Position numbers and translations under genes: made by a program | Shown: piece after piece, positions 52,435 to 62,508 of the stretch | Layout of the letters: each line of letters begins with the position of its first letter | Position numbering within the stretch: position 1 is the first letter of the stretch | NCBI GenBank assembly: GCA_903822175.1 | Contig: CAIJOB010000022.1 | Location: 62,001 to 126,000, forward strand | Direction: 5' to 3' | Origin: an uncultured Alphaproteobacteria bacterium | GTDB taxonomy: Bacteria > Pseudomonadota > Alphaproteobacteria > Caulobacterales > Caulobacteraceae | DNA length: 64,000 nucleotides | The notes under the pieces: model-generated | The model's input: the letters and a program-made list of their open reading frames with translations, nothing else | Databases searched by the model: none | Told to the model about the DNA's origin: nothing

Positions 52435-53748
52435 ATGAGGCTCTATCCCACCCGTCTGGCGATCGGCCTGGCAGCGCTCGGCGCGCCGCTGGCGCTGGCC
52501 GTCGGCTTGGCGGCGCCGGGGATGTGGAGCGCCGCGGCGGCGTGGGTGCTGATGTGCGCGGGCCTGATGCTGGCCGACGCCCTGCTGGCGCCGCGGCTGT
52601 CCGGCCTGGCGCTGACCCTGGACGCGCCGCGCGTCATGGGCCTTGGCCGGGCGCAGGACGCCACCCTGGAGGCGAGCTTCACGGGCGCGGCGCCGCGCGA
52701 GGTCGAGCTGGCGATGGGCGTCAACGCGCGGCTGACCGCCAGCCCGGACCGCCAGACCCTGGCGCTCGCCGGCGGCTGGGGCCGGGCGATCATCTCGCTC
52801 ACCCCGCAGCGGCGCGGTGAGGGCCAGGTCGAGCAGCTCTGGGCGCGCTGGCGCGGGCCGCTCGGCCTCATCTGGCTGCAGCGCACCGAGACGCCCGACC
52901 GCCGCATCGCCATCACCCCCGACGTCGAGCGGGTGAAGGAACAGGCCCTGCAGCTGTTCTCCCGGGACGCCCTCTTCGGCCTCAAGGCCCAGATGGAGAG
53001 CGGCGAGGGCGGCGACTTCCATGCGCTCAAGGACTTCCAGACCGGCATGGATCTACGCGCCATCGACTGGAAGCAGAGCGGGCGGCACGGCAAGCTGGTG
53101 GCCCGCGAATTCCGCACCGAGCGCAACCACCACGTCATCCTGGCCATCGACACCGGTCGGCTGATGTGCGGCCCGACGCCGAGCGGACCCCGGGTCGATC
53201 AGGCGATCAATGCGGCGCTGCTGCTGGCCTTCGCCGGCCTGAAGCTCGGCGACCGGGTGGGGCTCTTCGCCTTTGACGCCAAGCCGCGGGTGTCCTCAGG
53301 CGTGGTCTCCGGCGCCGCCGCCTTCCCGCTGATCCAGCGCCTGGCCGCTCAGATCGACTATTCGACGGAGGAAACCAACTTCACGCTCGGCCTCACCACG
53401 CTCGCCGGGCGCCTCGACCGCCGCGCGCTCGTCGTGATCTTCACCGACTTCGCCGACGCCACCAGCGCCGAGCTGATGGTCGAGAACGTCGGGCGGCTGA
53501 TGCGCACTCACCTGGTGCTGTTCGTGGTGTTCCGCGACGACGAGCTGGAAGCGCTGGCCCAGGCCGAGCCGCGCGAGCCCGACGACGTCTCGCGCGCGGT
53601 GATCGCGGCCGGCCTGCTGCGTCAGCGCGAGGTGGTGATCGGGCGCCTCGAGCGGCTGGGCGCGCGGCTGGTGGACGCGCGAGCCGAGGACCTCGGCCTC
53701 TCGCTGCTCAACGCTTATCTCGACGCCAAGCGCCGGGAGCTCATCTGA
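52435..53748 (+). CDS. DUF58 domain-containing protein (vWA-like)
   Basis: 437 aa; [38 protein letters not shown]. Confidence 0.93.
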   Translation: MRLYPTRLAIGLAALGAPLALAVGLAAPGMWSAAAAWVLMCAGLMLADALLAPRLSGLALTLDAPRVMGLGRAQDATLEASFTGAAPREVELAMGVNARLTASPDRQTLALAGGWGRAIISLTPQRRGEGQVEQLWARWRGPLGLIWLQRTETPDRRIAITPDVERVKEQALQLFSRDALFGLKAQMESGEGGDFHALKDFQTGMDLRAIDWKQSGRHGKLVAREFRTERNHHVILAIDTGRLMCGPTPSGPRVDQAINAALLLAFAGLKLGDRVGLFAFDAKPRVSSGVVSGAAAFPLIQRLAAQIDYSTEETNFTLGLTTLAGRLDRRALVVIFTDFADATSAELMVENVGRLMRTHLVLFVVFRDDELEALAQAEPREPDDVSRAVIAAGLLRQREVVIGRLERLGARLVDARAEDLGLSLLNAYLDAKRRELI

Positions 53749-54746
53749 TGGCGGAACTGCAGCTCAAGAGCCGCCGCTTCCGCGCCGAACGCGAGGCCGA
53801 CTGGCGCCGCCTGGAGACCCTGCTCAACCGCGTCGAAAAGGGCGGCGCGCGGCGGCTCAACCGCGACGAGCTGGTCGAGATGCCGGTGCTCTACCGCCAG
53901 GCCCTGTCGTCGCTCTCCATGGCCCGCGCCATCTCCCTCGACCAGGGCCTGATCGGCTATCTGGAGAGCCTCTGCACGCGGGCCTATTTCTTCGTCTATG
54001 GCACCCGCGCCCGGCCGCTGGAGCGGCTGGCCGGCTTCTTTACCGACGAATGGCCGCGCGCGGTGCAGGCGCTCTGGCGCGAGACCGTAGTCTCGGCGGC
54101 GCTGATGGCGCTGGGCGCGGTCGGCGCCTATGTCCTGGTGGCCCGCGATCCCGACTGGTTCTACGGCTTCATTCCGCAGGCCCTGGCCGGAGGGCGCGAT
54201 CCGATGGCGACCACGGCCTTCCTGCACGACACGCTGTACCAGAAGCTCACCGGCCACGAGGCCCTGGGCGCGCTCGCCGCCTTCCTCTTCACTCACAACT
54301 CACAGATCGCGCTCTTCGCCTTCGCGCTCGGCTTCGCGCTCTGCCTGCCGACCGCCGGCCTGATGATCTTCAACGGCTGCATGCTGGGAGCTTTCCTGGC
54401 GCTCTTCGCCGCGCACGGCCTGGCGTTCCAAGCCACCGGCTGGCTGATGATCCACGGCGTGACCGAGCTCTTCGCGGTGACGCTGGCCGGCGCGGCGGGC
54501 TTTTCCATCGGCTGGGCGGTGGCCTTTCCGGGTCAGCGGACCCGCGTCGACGCCGCCGCCGACGCCGGGCGGCGAGGCGCCCTGGTGATGGGCGGCGTGG
54601 TGGTGATGCTGTTCGTTGCGGGCCTGTTGGAAGGCTTCGCCCGCCAGCTGATCCAGAACGACCTGGCGCGGCTCTCGATCGCGGCGGCCAGCGCGCTCGT
54701 CTGGGGTCTCTATTTCTACCTGCCGCGCCGCGCGAGGCCCACATGA
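53748..54746 (+). CDS. Stage II sporulation protein M family membrane protein
   Basis: 332 aa; FLFTHNSQIALFAFALGFALCLPTAGLMIFNGCMLGAFLALFAAHGLAFQATGWLMIHGVTELFAVTLAGAAGF. Confidence 0.92.
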   Translation: MAELQLKSRRFRAEREADWRRLETLLNRVEKGGARRLNRDELVEMPVLYRQALSSLSMARAISLDQGLIGYLESLCTRAYFFVYGTRARPLERLAGFFTDEWPRAVQALWRETVVSAALMALGAVGAYVLVARDPDWFYGFIPQALAGGRDPMATTAFLHDTLYQKLTGHEALGALAAFLFTHNSQIALFAFALGFALCLPTAGLMIFNGCMLGAFLALFAAHGLAFQATGWLMIHGVTELFAVTLAGAAGFSIGWAVAFPGQRTRVDAAADAGRRGALVMGGVVVMLFVAGLLEGFARQLIQNDLARLSIAAASALVWGLYFYLPRRARPT

Positions 54747-55651
54747 CCGCGGCTGCGACCACCAACCGAAAGCCGAAAAGGACGAGCCGGCCGCGCCGCC
54801 CGGTCGACGACGGCTGGCGCGAATTCGTCACCCCGGAAGGCGTCGATCTGCGCCTGAAGATCGGGGCGTTTGGCGAGCGGTGCGCCGCCTTTCTGATCGA
54901 CGTCGGGATCATCGCTGCGACCCTGCTGGCGCTGACCCTGCTGCTGGCCGCGATCGGGGCCGGGACCGGGTGGAAGGGGACCGGCGAGGCGGCCACGATC
55001 ATCTGGCTGCTGGGCTTCTTCCTGGCGCGGGAGGCCTATTTCATCGGCTTCGAACTGCGGCCCAACGGCGCGACGCCGGGCAAGCGGGCGTTGGGCTTAC
55101 GGGTCGCGGCGCGCGACGGCGGCCGCCTTACCGCCAACGCGGTCTTCGCGCGCAACGCCATGCGCGAGCTGGAGGTGTTTCTGCCGGCGAGCTTCCTGTT
55201 CGCCCAGGGCCAGGGCGTCGACGCCGGCCTGATGGTCCTGGGCGCGATCTGGAGCGGGATCTTCGTGCTCTTCCCGCTGTTCAACCGCGACCGCCTGCGG
55301 CTGGGCGATCTCGCCGCCGGGACCATGGTGGTCAAGGCGCCGCGGCGCGTGCTGCGGCCTGATCTCGCCCAGGACGGCCCGGTTCTGATCGGCGCCATCG
55401 CCTTCACCGAAGCTCAGCTCGACGCCTACGGCATTAAGGAACTGCAGGTGCTGGAGGAGGTGCTGCGCCGCGCCGACCGCAGGGCGATCGCCGAGGTCTC
55501 AACGCGCATCCGCGCCAAGATCGGCTGGGAGACTCCGCTGGAGGTCTCCGACAAGACGTTCCTCAACGCCTACTACACCGGCCTGCGCGCCCGCCTGGAG
55601 ACGCGAATGCTGTTCGGCCATCGTCGCGCCGACAAGTTCGACCGGTCCTGA
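54743..55651 (+). CDS. RDD family protein
   Basis: Start MTAAATTNRKPKRTSRPRRP at 54743; GERCAAFLIDVGIIAATLLAL, PNGATPGKRALGLRVAARDGGRLT. Confidence 0.92.
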   Translation: MTAAATTNRKPKRTSRPRRPVDDGWREFVTPEGVDLRLKIGAFGERCAAFLIDVGIIAATLLALTLLLAAIGAGTGWKGTGEAATIIWLLGFFLAREAYFIGFELRPNGATPGKRALGLRVAARDGGRLTANAVFARNAMRELEVFLPASFLFAQGQGVDAGLMVLGAIWSGIFVLFPLFNRDRLRLGDLAAGTMVVKAPRRVLRPDLAQDGPVLIGAIAFTEAQLDAYGIKELQVLEEVLRRADRRAIAEVSTRIRAKIGWETPLEVSDKTFLNAYYTGLRARLETRMLFGHRRADKFDRS

Positions 55652-55666
55652 GACCGGCCGCCCGCC

Positions 55667-56446
55667 TCAGTCGAAGATCGCCGCCAGCCCCTGCGGTCCG
55701 ACGCCGTCGCGCAGCCGGCGCAGCTCGACGTAGAGCACCGCGGCCCCGGTCGACCCGATGAGGGTGCTGGCCATCTGGATCAGCGGTGCGAAGATCAGCA
55801 AGGTCAGCACCGGGAGTCGCCCGATGGTCGCAAAGCCCGTCGCCCGGCTGAACACGCCCAGCACCAGCTCGATGACGATCACGGCGATGAAATAGATGAC
55901 GAACAGGCCGAAGATCCGCCAACGGCTGCCACGGGTCAGCTCGGCGCTTCGCCCGAAGGCGGCCATGACGCCGGTTTGCTCGACCACATAGGCGGGGATC
56001 GCGACGCACCAGGCGATCGCCAGCATGATCCCGGGAACCAGCAGCAGCATCGAGGCGAGAGCGACCCCAAGGCCAAGCAGGATCGCCAGGCCGATTACCG
56101 GCAGGAAGGCGCGCAGGCCCGCGGTCAAGCTCTCGGCCACCGAGACGGGGCGGTTGTTGAGGTCGCTCACGGTGCCGTAGATGATCGTCGCCTGCAGGAT
56201 CACCCCGAAGAGGCCGCTGACGAGGCCAAGCAGGACCGACCAGCCGAAACGAGGGCCAAGCACCTGGGTCGGATCGCCCGAGACCAGCACCGATCCCTGG
56301 ATCGCGTAAATCACCGCCGCGGGTATGCCGGTCAGGATCAAGGCCAGGAGGCCGAAGGCGACGAAATTGCGGCCCAGCACCGCGAAGAGTTCCTGGATGA
56401 CCCGCCCGATATCGAGCACGCCGCTTGAAGCGCCGTCGCTGCTCAT
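55667..56446 (-). CDS. Multi-pass membrane protein of unknown function
   Basis: Start MSSDGASSGVLDIGRVIQELFAVLGRN at 56446; about six hydrophobic segments. Confidence 0.7.
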   Translation of the reverse strand: MSSDGASSGVLDIGRVIQELFAVLGRNFVAFGLLALILTGIPAAVIYAIQGSVLVSGDPTQVLGPRFGWSVLLGLVSGLFGVILQATIIYGTVSDLNNRPVSVAESLTAGLRAFLPVIGLAILLGLGVALASMLLLVPGIMLAIAWCVAIPAYVVEQTGVMAAFGRSAELTRGSRWRIFGLFVIYFIAVIVIELVLGVFSRATGFATIGRLPVLTLLIFAPLIQMASTLIGSTGAAVLYVELRRLRDGVGPQGLAAIFD

Positions 56447-56585
56447 GGAAATTGCCCGCCTGTTCCGTTTCCCTTCGGTCAGGCTAGACACGGCGATTGC
56501 CGATTGCCAAGCGGCGAACGCCTGGGTCAGATGTTCGGCCGTGCGCGGCCCTTGACGCCGCGCCCCGCAAAGCTTGGACAGTCAG

Positions 56586-57656
56586 ATGGACATCGGCGTC
56601 TTCATTCCCATCGGCAATAACGGCTGGCTCATCTCGGAAACCGCGCCGCAATACATGCCGTCGTTCGAGCTGAACAAGACCGTCGTTCAGTCGGCGGAGA
56701 AGTACGGCTTCGACTTCGCGCTCTCGATGATCAAGCTGCGCGGCTTCGGCGGGAAGACGCAGTTCTGGGAGCACAATCTCGAGAGCTTCACCCTGATGGC
56801 CGGCCTGGCCGCCGTCACCAGTAAGATCAAGATCTTCGCCACCGCCGCGACGCTGACCATGCCCGCCCCGATCGTCGCCCGCATGGCGTCGACCATCGAC
56901 TCTATCGCCGGGCCCGGCCGCTTCGGCATCAACCTGATCACCGGCTGGCAGAAGGCCGAGTACGACCAGATGGGCCTGTGGCCCGGCGAGAGCCACTACA
57001 AGGATCGCTACAACTACCTGGCCGAATACGCGACCGTGCTGAAGGAGCTGATGGAGACCGGCGTCAGCGACTTCAAAGGCCAGTACCTGCAGATGGAGGA
57101 CTGCCGCGTCAGCCCCAAGCCCACCGACGTGAAGATCATCTGCGCAGGCTCCAGCGACGAGGGGTTGGCCTTCACCGCTCAGTATGCGGACTATTCCTTC
57201 GCGCTGGGCAAGGGGACCAACACGCCGACCGCGTTCGCGCCGGTCAACACGCGCCTCGCCGCCGCCAAGGCCAAGACCGGCCGCGACGTCGGCTCCTACA
57301 TCCTGTTCATGATCATCGCCGATGCGACCGACGAGAAGGCCATGGCCAAGTGGCAGCTCTACCGCGACGGCGCCGACCAGGGCGCGCTGCAGTGGCTGAC
57401 GAACCAGGCCGCGCCGAACGCGCAAGGCGGCACCAGCAACACCAACACCACCCAGCTCGCCGCCCCGGAATCGGCGGTGAACCTCAACATGGGCACGCTG
57501 GTCGGCTCCTACGAGAGCGTGGCCCGCATGCTCGACGAGGTCGCCGGCGTGCCCGACACCGCCGGCGTCCTGCTGGTCTTCGACGACTTCGTGAAAGGGG
57601 TCGACGACTTCGGGACCAAGATCCAGCCCAAGATGAAGAGCCGCGCCAATGTTTAA
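56586..57656 (+). CDS. rutA: Pyrimidine monooxygenase RutA
   Basis: [59 protein letters not shown] family; start 56574 possible. Confidence 0.95.
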   Translation: MDIGVFIPIGNNGWLISETAPQYMPSFELNKTVVQSAEKYGFDFALSMIKLRGFGGKTQFWEHNLESFTLMAGLAAVTSKIKIFATAATLTMPAPIVARMASTIDSIAGPGRFGINLITGWQKAEYDQMGLWPGESHYKDRYNYLAEYATVLKELMETGVSDFKGQYLQMEDCRVSPKPTDVKIICAGSSDEGLAFTAQYADYSFALGKGTNTPTAFAPVNTRLAAAKAKTGRDVGSYILFMIIADATDEKAMAKWQLYRDGADQGALQWLTNQAAPNAQGGTSNTNTTQLAAPESAVNLNMGTLVGSYESVARMLDEVAGVPDTAGVLLVFDDFVKGVDDFGTKIQPKMKSRANV

Positions 57657-57657
57657 T

Positions 57658-57802
57658 ACCTCACCCGCAAAGCGGGGGAGGGGGACCACGAAGTGGTGGA
57701 GGGGGCGCTGCGACCGCACGGCGCCGCCTCGCCCATCCCAGCGCCCCCTCCGTCCCGGTGCTTCCCGAGGGCGGGACACCTCCCCCGCAGGCGGGGGAGG
57801 TT
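57658..57802. repeat. Composite intergenic palindromic repeat between rutA and rutB
   Basis: GGAGGGGGCGCTG (57698-57710) paired with CAGCGCCCCCTCC (57739-57751); ACCTCCCCCGC-AG-GCGGGGGAGGT (57778-57801) perfect; related CCCGCAAAGCGGGGGAGGGG at left end. Confidence 0.85.
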
Positions 57803-57833
57803 GCTCAGCGCCAGCCATCTTCCGGAGCGCCCA

Positions 57834-58553
57834 ATGACCGATCACCCCACCATCCCGCGCGAAGGCGCTGTGACCCTGCCGGCCCGTCCGGAGAGTCTGC
57901 CGATCAACCCGCGCGAGACCGCGCTGATCGTGGTCGACATGCAGAACGCCTATGCCTCGCCCGGCGGCTATCTCGACCTGGCCGGGTTCGACATCGAGGG
58001 CTCGGCGGCGGTCATCGACCGCATCGCGCTGCTGGTCGAGGCCTCACGCAAGGCCGGCGTCCAGGTGGTGTTCTTCCAGAACGGCTGGGACCCGGACTAC
58101 GTCGAGGCCGGCGGCCCGGGCTCCCCCAACTGGTGGAAATCCAATGCGCTGAAGACCATGCGCGACCGCCCCGAACTGGAAGGAACCCTGCTCGCCAAGG
58201 GGACCTGGGACTACGCGCTGGTCGACAAGCTGACGCCGCAGAAGGGCGACATTGTCATTCCGAAGCCGCGCTACTCGGCCTTCTTCAACTCGTCGCTGGA
58301 TTCGATGTTGCGGGCGCGCGGCATCAAGAACCTCGCGTTCTGCGGCATCGCCACCAACGTCTGCGTCGAGAGCACGCTGCGCGACGGCTACCACCTGGAA
58401 TATTTCGGCATCCTCCTGGAGGACGCGACGCACCAGGCGGGGCCGGCCTTCCTGCAGGAAGCCACCGTCTTCAACGTCGAGAAGTTCTTCGGCTGGGTCT
58501 CAAACACCGCCGACTTCTGCGGCACGATCAGCCAGGCCCCGCCTGGGTCCTAG
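57834..58553 (+). CDS. rutB: Ureidoacrylate/peroxyureidoacrylate amidohydrolase RutB (isochorismatase fold)
   Basis: Start [11 protein letters not shown] at 57834; [47 protein letters not shown]. Confidence 0.96.
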   Translation: MTDHPTIPREGAVTLPARPESLPINPRETALIVVDMQNAYASPGGYLDLAGFDIEGSAAVIDRIALLVEASRKAGVQVVFFQNGWDPDYVEAGGPGSPNWWKSNALKTMRDRPELEGTLLAKGTWDYALVDKLTPQKGDIVIPKPRYSAFFNSSLDSMLRARGIKNLAFCGIATNVCVESTLRDGYHLEYFGILLEDATHQAGPAFLQEATVFNVEKFFGWVSNTADFCGTISQAPPGS

Positions 58554-58567
58554 ATACGGAGCGAACC

Positions 58568-58957
58568 ATGCCCAAGACCATCGTCCTGCCGCCCGGCACG
58601 CAGAAGCCGATCGCCCCGTTCTCGCCCGGCACGCTCGCCGACGGCGTGGTCTATGTCTCGGGCACGCTCGCCTTCGACAAGGACAACAACGTCAACCACG
58701 TGGGCGATTGCGAGGCTCAGACGCGCCAGGTGCTGGAGACCATCAAGTCGGTGATCGAGACCGCCGGCGGGACCATGGACGACGTCACCATGAACCACAT
58801 CTTCGTCAAGGACTGGGCCGACTACGGCGCGGTGAACAAGGTCTATGCGGAGTACTTCCCGGGCGACAAGCCGGCCCGCTTCTGCATCCAGTGCGGCCTG
58901 GTGAAGCCCGACTTCCTGGTCGAGATCGCCACCATCGCCCACATCGGGAAACGCTGA
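58568..58957 (+). CDS. rutC: RidA-family aminoacrylate deaminase RutC
   Basis: [48 protein letters not shown]-terminal [16 protein letters not shown]. Confidence 0.95.
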   Translation: MPKTIVLPPGTQKPIAPFSPGTLADGVVYVSGTLAFDKDNNVNHVGDCEAQTRQVLETIKSVIETAGGTMDDVTMNHIFVKDWADYGAVNKVYAEYFPGDKPARFCIQCGLVKPDFLVEIATIAHIGKR

Positions 58958-58962
58958 GCCCC

Positions 58963-59583
58963 GTGTCTTCAAGAAAAGGAGGGCCACTCTCCGCGAACGG
59001 AAGAACAGCTGATCACGACATCGATCCGATCTTCCTGACCCGCTGGTCGCCGCGCGCCTTCACCGGCGAGGCCATGCCGCACGACGCCCTGATGAGCCTA
59101 TTCGAGGCGGCCCGCTGGGCCCCCTCGGCGTTCAACGGCCAGCCGTGGCGCTTCGTCTACGCCCATCGCGGCACGCCGGAATGGGAGCCGCTGTTCGACG
59201 CCCTGATGGAATACAATCAGGCCTGGGTCGCGACCGGTGTCTCGGTCCTGGGGTACATCATCTCCGACCGCTTCCGCCGCAAACCCGGCGCCGAGCCGGC
59301 TGAGAACCGCAGTCACTCCTTCGACGCCGGCGCCGCCTGGGCCTACCTGGCGCTCCAGGCCCACCAGATCGGCTGGGCCGCCCACGGCATGGGCGGCTTC
59401 CACATCGACAAGGCCCACGCCGCCACCGGCGCTGCGGACGCCGACTACCACATCGAGGCGGCGTTCGCGGTCGGGCGGCCGACGGACGCGAGCGTGCTGC
59501 CGGAGAGCTTCCGGGCGCGGGAGGTACCGAGCGGGCGGGAGCCCGCCCGGACCTTCGTGTTCGAGGGTCGGCTGAAGCCCTAA
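58963..59583 (+). CDS. Nitroreductase family protein
   Basis: GTG start; FLTRWSPRAFTGEAMPHDALMSLFEAARWAPSAFNGQPWRFVYAHR. Confidence 0.9.
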   Translation: MSSRKGGPLSANGRTADHDIDPIFLTRWSPRAFTGEAMPHDALMSLFEAARWAPSAFNGQPWRFVYAHRGTPEWEPLFDALMEYNQAWVATGVSVLGYIISDRFRRKPGAEPAENRSHSFDAGAAWAYLALQAHQIGWAAHGMGGFHIDKAHAATGAADADYHIEAAFAVGRPTDASVLPESFRAREVPSGREPARTFVFEGRLKP

Positions 59584-60104
59584 GCCGCCGCCGCCGTCTG
59601 CGCGCCGGCCAGGAAGTCCATCTTGCCGATCGGCACGCCCTGGCTGCGCAGGATCGCGTAGGCCGTGGTCACGTGGAACAGGAAGTTCGGCAGCGAGAAG
59701 GTCAGCAGGAAGGTCTGGCCGGTGAACTCCATGGTCCGGCCGGGGAAGGTCAGCACGATCTCGCGGCCTTCCTGGCCTTCGACCTGGTCGCGCTTCAGGG
59801 TTTCCAGGAAGGCGATGGTCTTGGCGATGCGTTCCTTCAGTTCCGGGAAGGTGGTCTCGGTGTCGGGCATGGCCGGCGCCTCGACGCCGGCGAGGCGGGC
59901 GCCGCCGCCCTTGGCCGCGTCGCTGGCCAGCTGGATCTGCCGCGCGAGGGGGAACATGCCGTGGCCGAGACTGGCTTCGGTGAAGCTGGTCAGCGGCACC
60001 TTCTGCTCGACGGCATAGGTCTCGGCCTTGTCGAGGAAGTGGCTGAGGTTGCCGAGCATGCGGATGTAGGTGGCGATCGAGGTGTCATAGAGCGAGAGCG
60101 ACAA
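59580..60104 (-). CDS. DUF1993 domain-containing protein
   Basis: MSLSLYDTSIATYIRMLGNLSHFLDKAETYAVEQKV; FLLTFSLPNFLFHVTTAYAILRSQGVPIGKMDFLAG. Confidence 0.92.
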   Translation of the reverse strand: MSLSLYDTSIATYIRMLGNLSHFLDKAETYAVEQKVPLTSFTEASLGHGMFPLARQIQLASDAAKGGGARLAGVEAPAMPDTETTFPELKERIAKTIAFLETLKRDQVEGQEGREIVLTFPGRTMEFTGQTFLLTFSLPNFLFHVTTAYAILRSQGVPIGKMDFLAGAQTAAAA

Positions 60105-60196
60105 GGGCGTTTCTCCAAACTGCGAAGGCTGTCAGATAGTGCGTCTGGGGCCCGCCAGCCACCGCAGTCGCAACAACTTCATGAGGATGCTCGCCC

Positions 60197-61147
60197 ATGC
60201 GCCTGATCGACGCCGCCGAGGTCCGCGCCAACCTGACCTATGAGGTCTGCATCGCCGCGGTGCGGGGCGCGATGATCGCGCTTTCGGCGGGTGAGACGCG
60301 CCAGCTCCTGCGCTCGATCATGCATTTCGAGGACGGGCGGATGTTCGGGGTGATGCCGGGCGCCATGGGCGACACCGCAGCCTTCGGCGCCAAGGTGCTG
60401 AGCGTGTTTCCGCAGAACTTCGAGGTCGGCCGCCCCTCGCACCAGGGCGTGGTCCTGATGTTCGATCCGGTCAGCGGCGAGCTGGCCTGCGTCGCCGAGG
60501 CCAGCAGCATCACCGCCATCCGCACGGCGGCGGCGAGCGCGGTGGCCACCGATGCGCTGGCGCGGCCGGACGCGCGGCGCCTGGCGATCCTCGGCTACGG
60601 CGACCAAGCCGAGGCCCATGCCGAAGCGATCGGCAAGGTCCGCGATCTGGAAAGCATCACCGTCTGGGGACGTTCGCAGGATCGGGCGCAGGCCTTCGCC
60701 GCCAAGGTCGCCGCCCACGCCGGCGCGCCCATCAAGGTCGCGGCGAGCGCGCAGGCCGCCGTCGCCGACGCCGACATCGTCTGCACCGTGACCGCCTCGC
60801 GCGAGCCGGTGCTGAAGGGCGCCTGGCTCGCGCCGGGGACCCACGTGAACCTGGTGGGGTCGAGCTTCCCGGGGCCGTCCGAGGTCGACCATGACCTGGT
60901 CGTCCGCGCGCGGTTCATCGCCGACTACCGCTAGGGCATCCTGAAGCAAGGGGCCGAATTCCTGCTGGCGAAAGAGGCCGGTCTGATCGGTGACGACCAT
61001 ATCGTGGGCGAGATCGGGCAGGTGTTGTCCGGCGATCTGCCCGGCCGCCAGTCGGCCGATCAGCTCACCGTCTACAAGTCGATCGGCCACATCGTGCAGG
61101 ACCTGGCGAGCGTCCAGGCTCTGCTGGCGCTACCGCCGCGCGCTTAG
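60197..61147 (+). pseudogene. Ornithine cyclodeaminase family protein interrupted by in-frame TAG at 60932-60934
   Basis: FIADYR*GILKQGAEFLLAKEAGLIGDDHIVGEIGQVLSGDLPGRQSADQLTVYKSIGHIVQDLASVQALLALPPRA* reads on in the same frame and carries the family C-terminal motif. Confidence 0.85.
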
Positions 61148-62472
61148 GCGATCTCCATCAGGACGCCACGCACGATCCCAAACAGCTCTTCGATCTGCGC
61201 CGCGGTGATGATCAGCGGCGGCGAGAACGCCAGCGTGTCGCCGGTGTAGCGGACCATGGCGCCGGTCTTCAGCGCCCCCAGCATGGCCTCGTAGCCGCGT
61301 TTGCCGGGCGCGTCCGGCCGGGGCGCCAGCTCGATCGCCGCCATCATGCCGAGGTTGCGGATATCGATGACGTGCGGACAGTCGGCGAGGCTGTGGACCG
61401 CCGCCTCCCACACCGGCGCGAGCTCGGCGGCCCGGGTCAGCAGGCTCTCGCGGCGATAGATGTCCAGCGTCGCCAGCGCGGCGGCGCAGGCCGCCGGGTG
61501 GCCGGAGTAGGTGTAGCCGTGGAACAGCTCGATGGCGTTCTCCGGCGCCTGCATCAGGGCGTCGTGGATGTCGCGGTGGGCGAACACCGCGCCCATCGGG
61601 AAGGCCCCGTTGGTCAGGCCCTTGGCGGTGGTCATGATGTCCGGCGTTACTCCGAAATACTGGGCCGCAAAGGGCGCGCCAAGCCGTCCGAAACCGGTGA
61701 TCACCTCGTCGAAGATCAACAGGATGCCGTGCTTGGTGCAGAGCTCGCGCAGGCGTTCGAGATAGCCGACCGGCGGCGGCAGGACGCCCGCCGACCCGGC
61801 CACCGGCTCGACGATCACCGCGGCGATGGTCTCGGCGCCATGCAGCGCGATCAGCCGCTCCAGATCGTCGGCCCGCTCGGCGCCATGCTTCGGCTGGCCC
61901 TTGGCGAAGGCGTTCTTCTCCAGGTCGTGGGTGTGGCGCAGATGGTCGGCGCCCGGCAGCGTCAGGAAGGCCCGACGGTTGTTCACCAGCCCGCCCACCG
62001 AGATGCCGCCGAAGCCGACCCCGTGATAGCCCTTCTCGCGGCCGATCAGCCGGGTGCGCTGGCCCTGGCCCTTGGCGCGGTGATAGGCCAGCGCGATCTT
62101 CAGCGCCGTGTCCACCGACTCCGAGCCGGAGTTGGTGAAGAAGATGCGGTCAAGGCCGGCCGGCGCCAGCTTGGCCAGCTCCGTCGCCAGGTCGAAGACC
62201 AGCGGATGGCTCATCTGGAACGAGGGCGCATAGTCCAGCGCCAGCAGTTGCTGGCTGACCGCGGCGGCGATCTCCGGGCGGCCATGGCCGGCGTTGACGC
62301 ACCACAGGCCCGCCGAGCCATCGATCACCTCGCGCCCGTCCTCGGTGCGGTAGTGGACGCCCTTGGCGGAGACCAACAGGCGCGGATCGGCCTTGAACTG
62401 CCGGTTGGCGGTGAACGGCATCCAGAAGGCGTCGAGGTCCGGGCGGTTCAGGCGATCAGACAGGTCATTCAT
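61144..62472 (-). CDS. Class III omega-aminotransferase, beta-alanine:pyruvate type
   Basis: 442 aa; LDAFWMPFTANRQFKADPRLLVSAKGVHY, LIFDEVITGFGRLGAPFAAQYFGVTPDIMTTAKGLTNGAFPMGAV. Confidence 0.93.
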   Translation of the reverse strand: MNDLSDRLNRPDLDAFWMPFTANRQFKADPRLLVSAKGVHYRTEDGREVIDGSAGLWCVNAGHGRPEIAAAVSQQLLALDYAPSFQMSHPLVFDLATELAKLAPAGLDRIFFTNSGSESVDTALKIALAYHRAKGQGQRTRLIGREKGYHGVGFGGISVGGLVNNRRAFLTLPGADHLRHTHDLEKNAFAKGQPKHGAERADDLERLIALHGAETIAAVIVEPVAGSAGVLPPPVGYLERLRELCTKHGILLIFDEVITGFGRLGAPFAAQYFGVTPDIMTTAKGLTNGAFPMGAVFAHRDIHDALMQAPENAIELFHGYTYSGHPAACAAALATLDIYRRESLLTRAAELAPVWEAAVHSLADCPHVIDIRNLGMMAAIELAPRPDAPGKRGYEAMLGALKTGAMVRYTGDTLAFSPPLIITAAQIEELFGIVRGVLMEIA

Positions 62473-62508
62473 GGTGTCGGTCCCGCGGGCGTGTTCGGCC
62501 CTACGAAA

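Noticed and set aside
58963-59583. Calling the nitroreductase RutE
   Set aside because: Position fits, but the sequence reads as a generic nitroreductase without the RutE-like N-terminus; symbol withheld.
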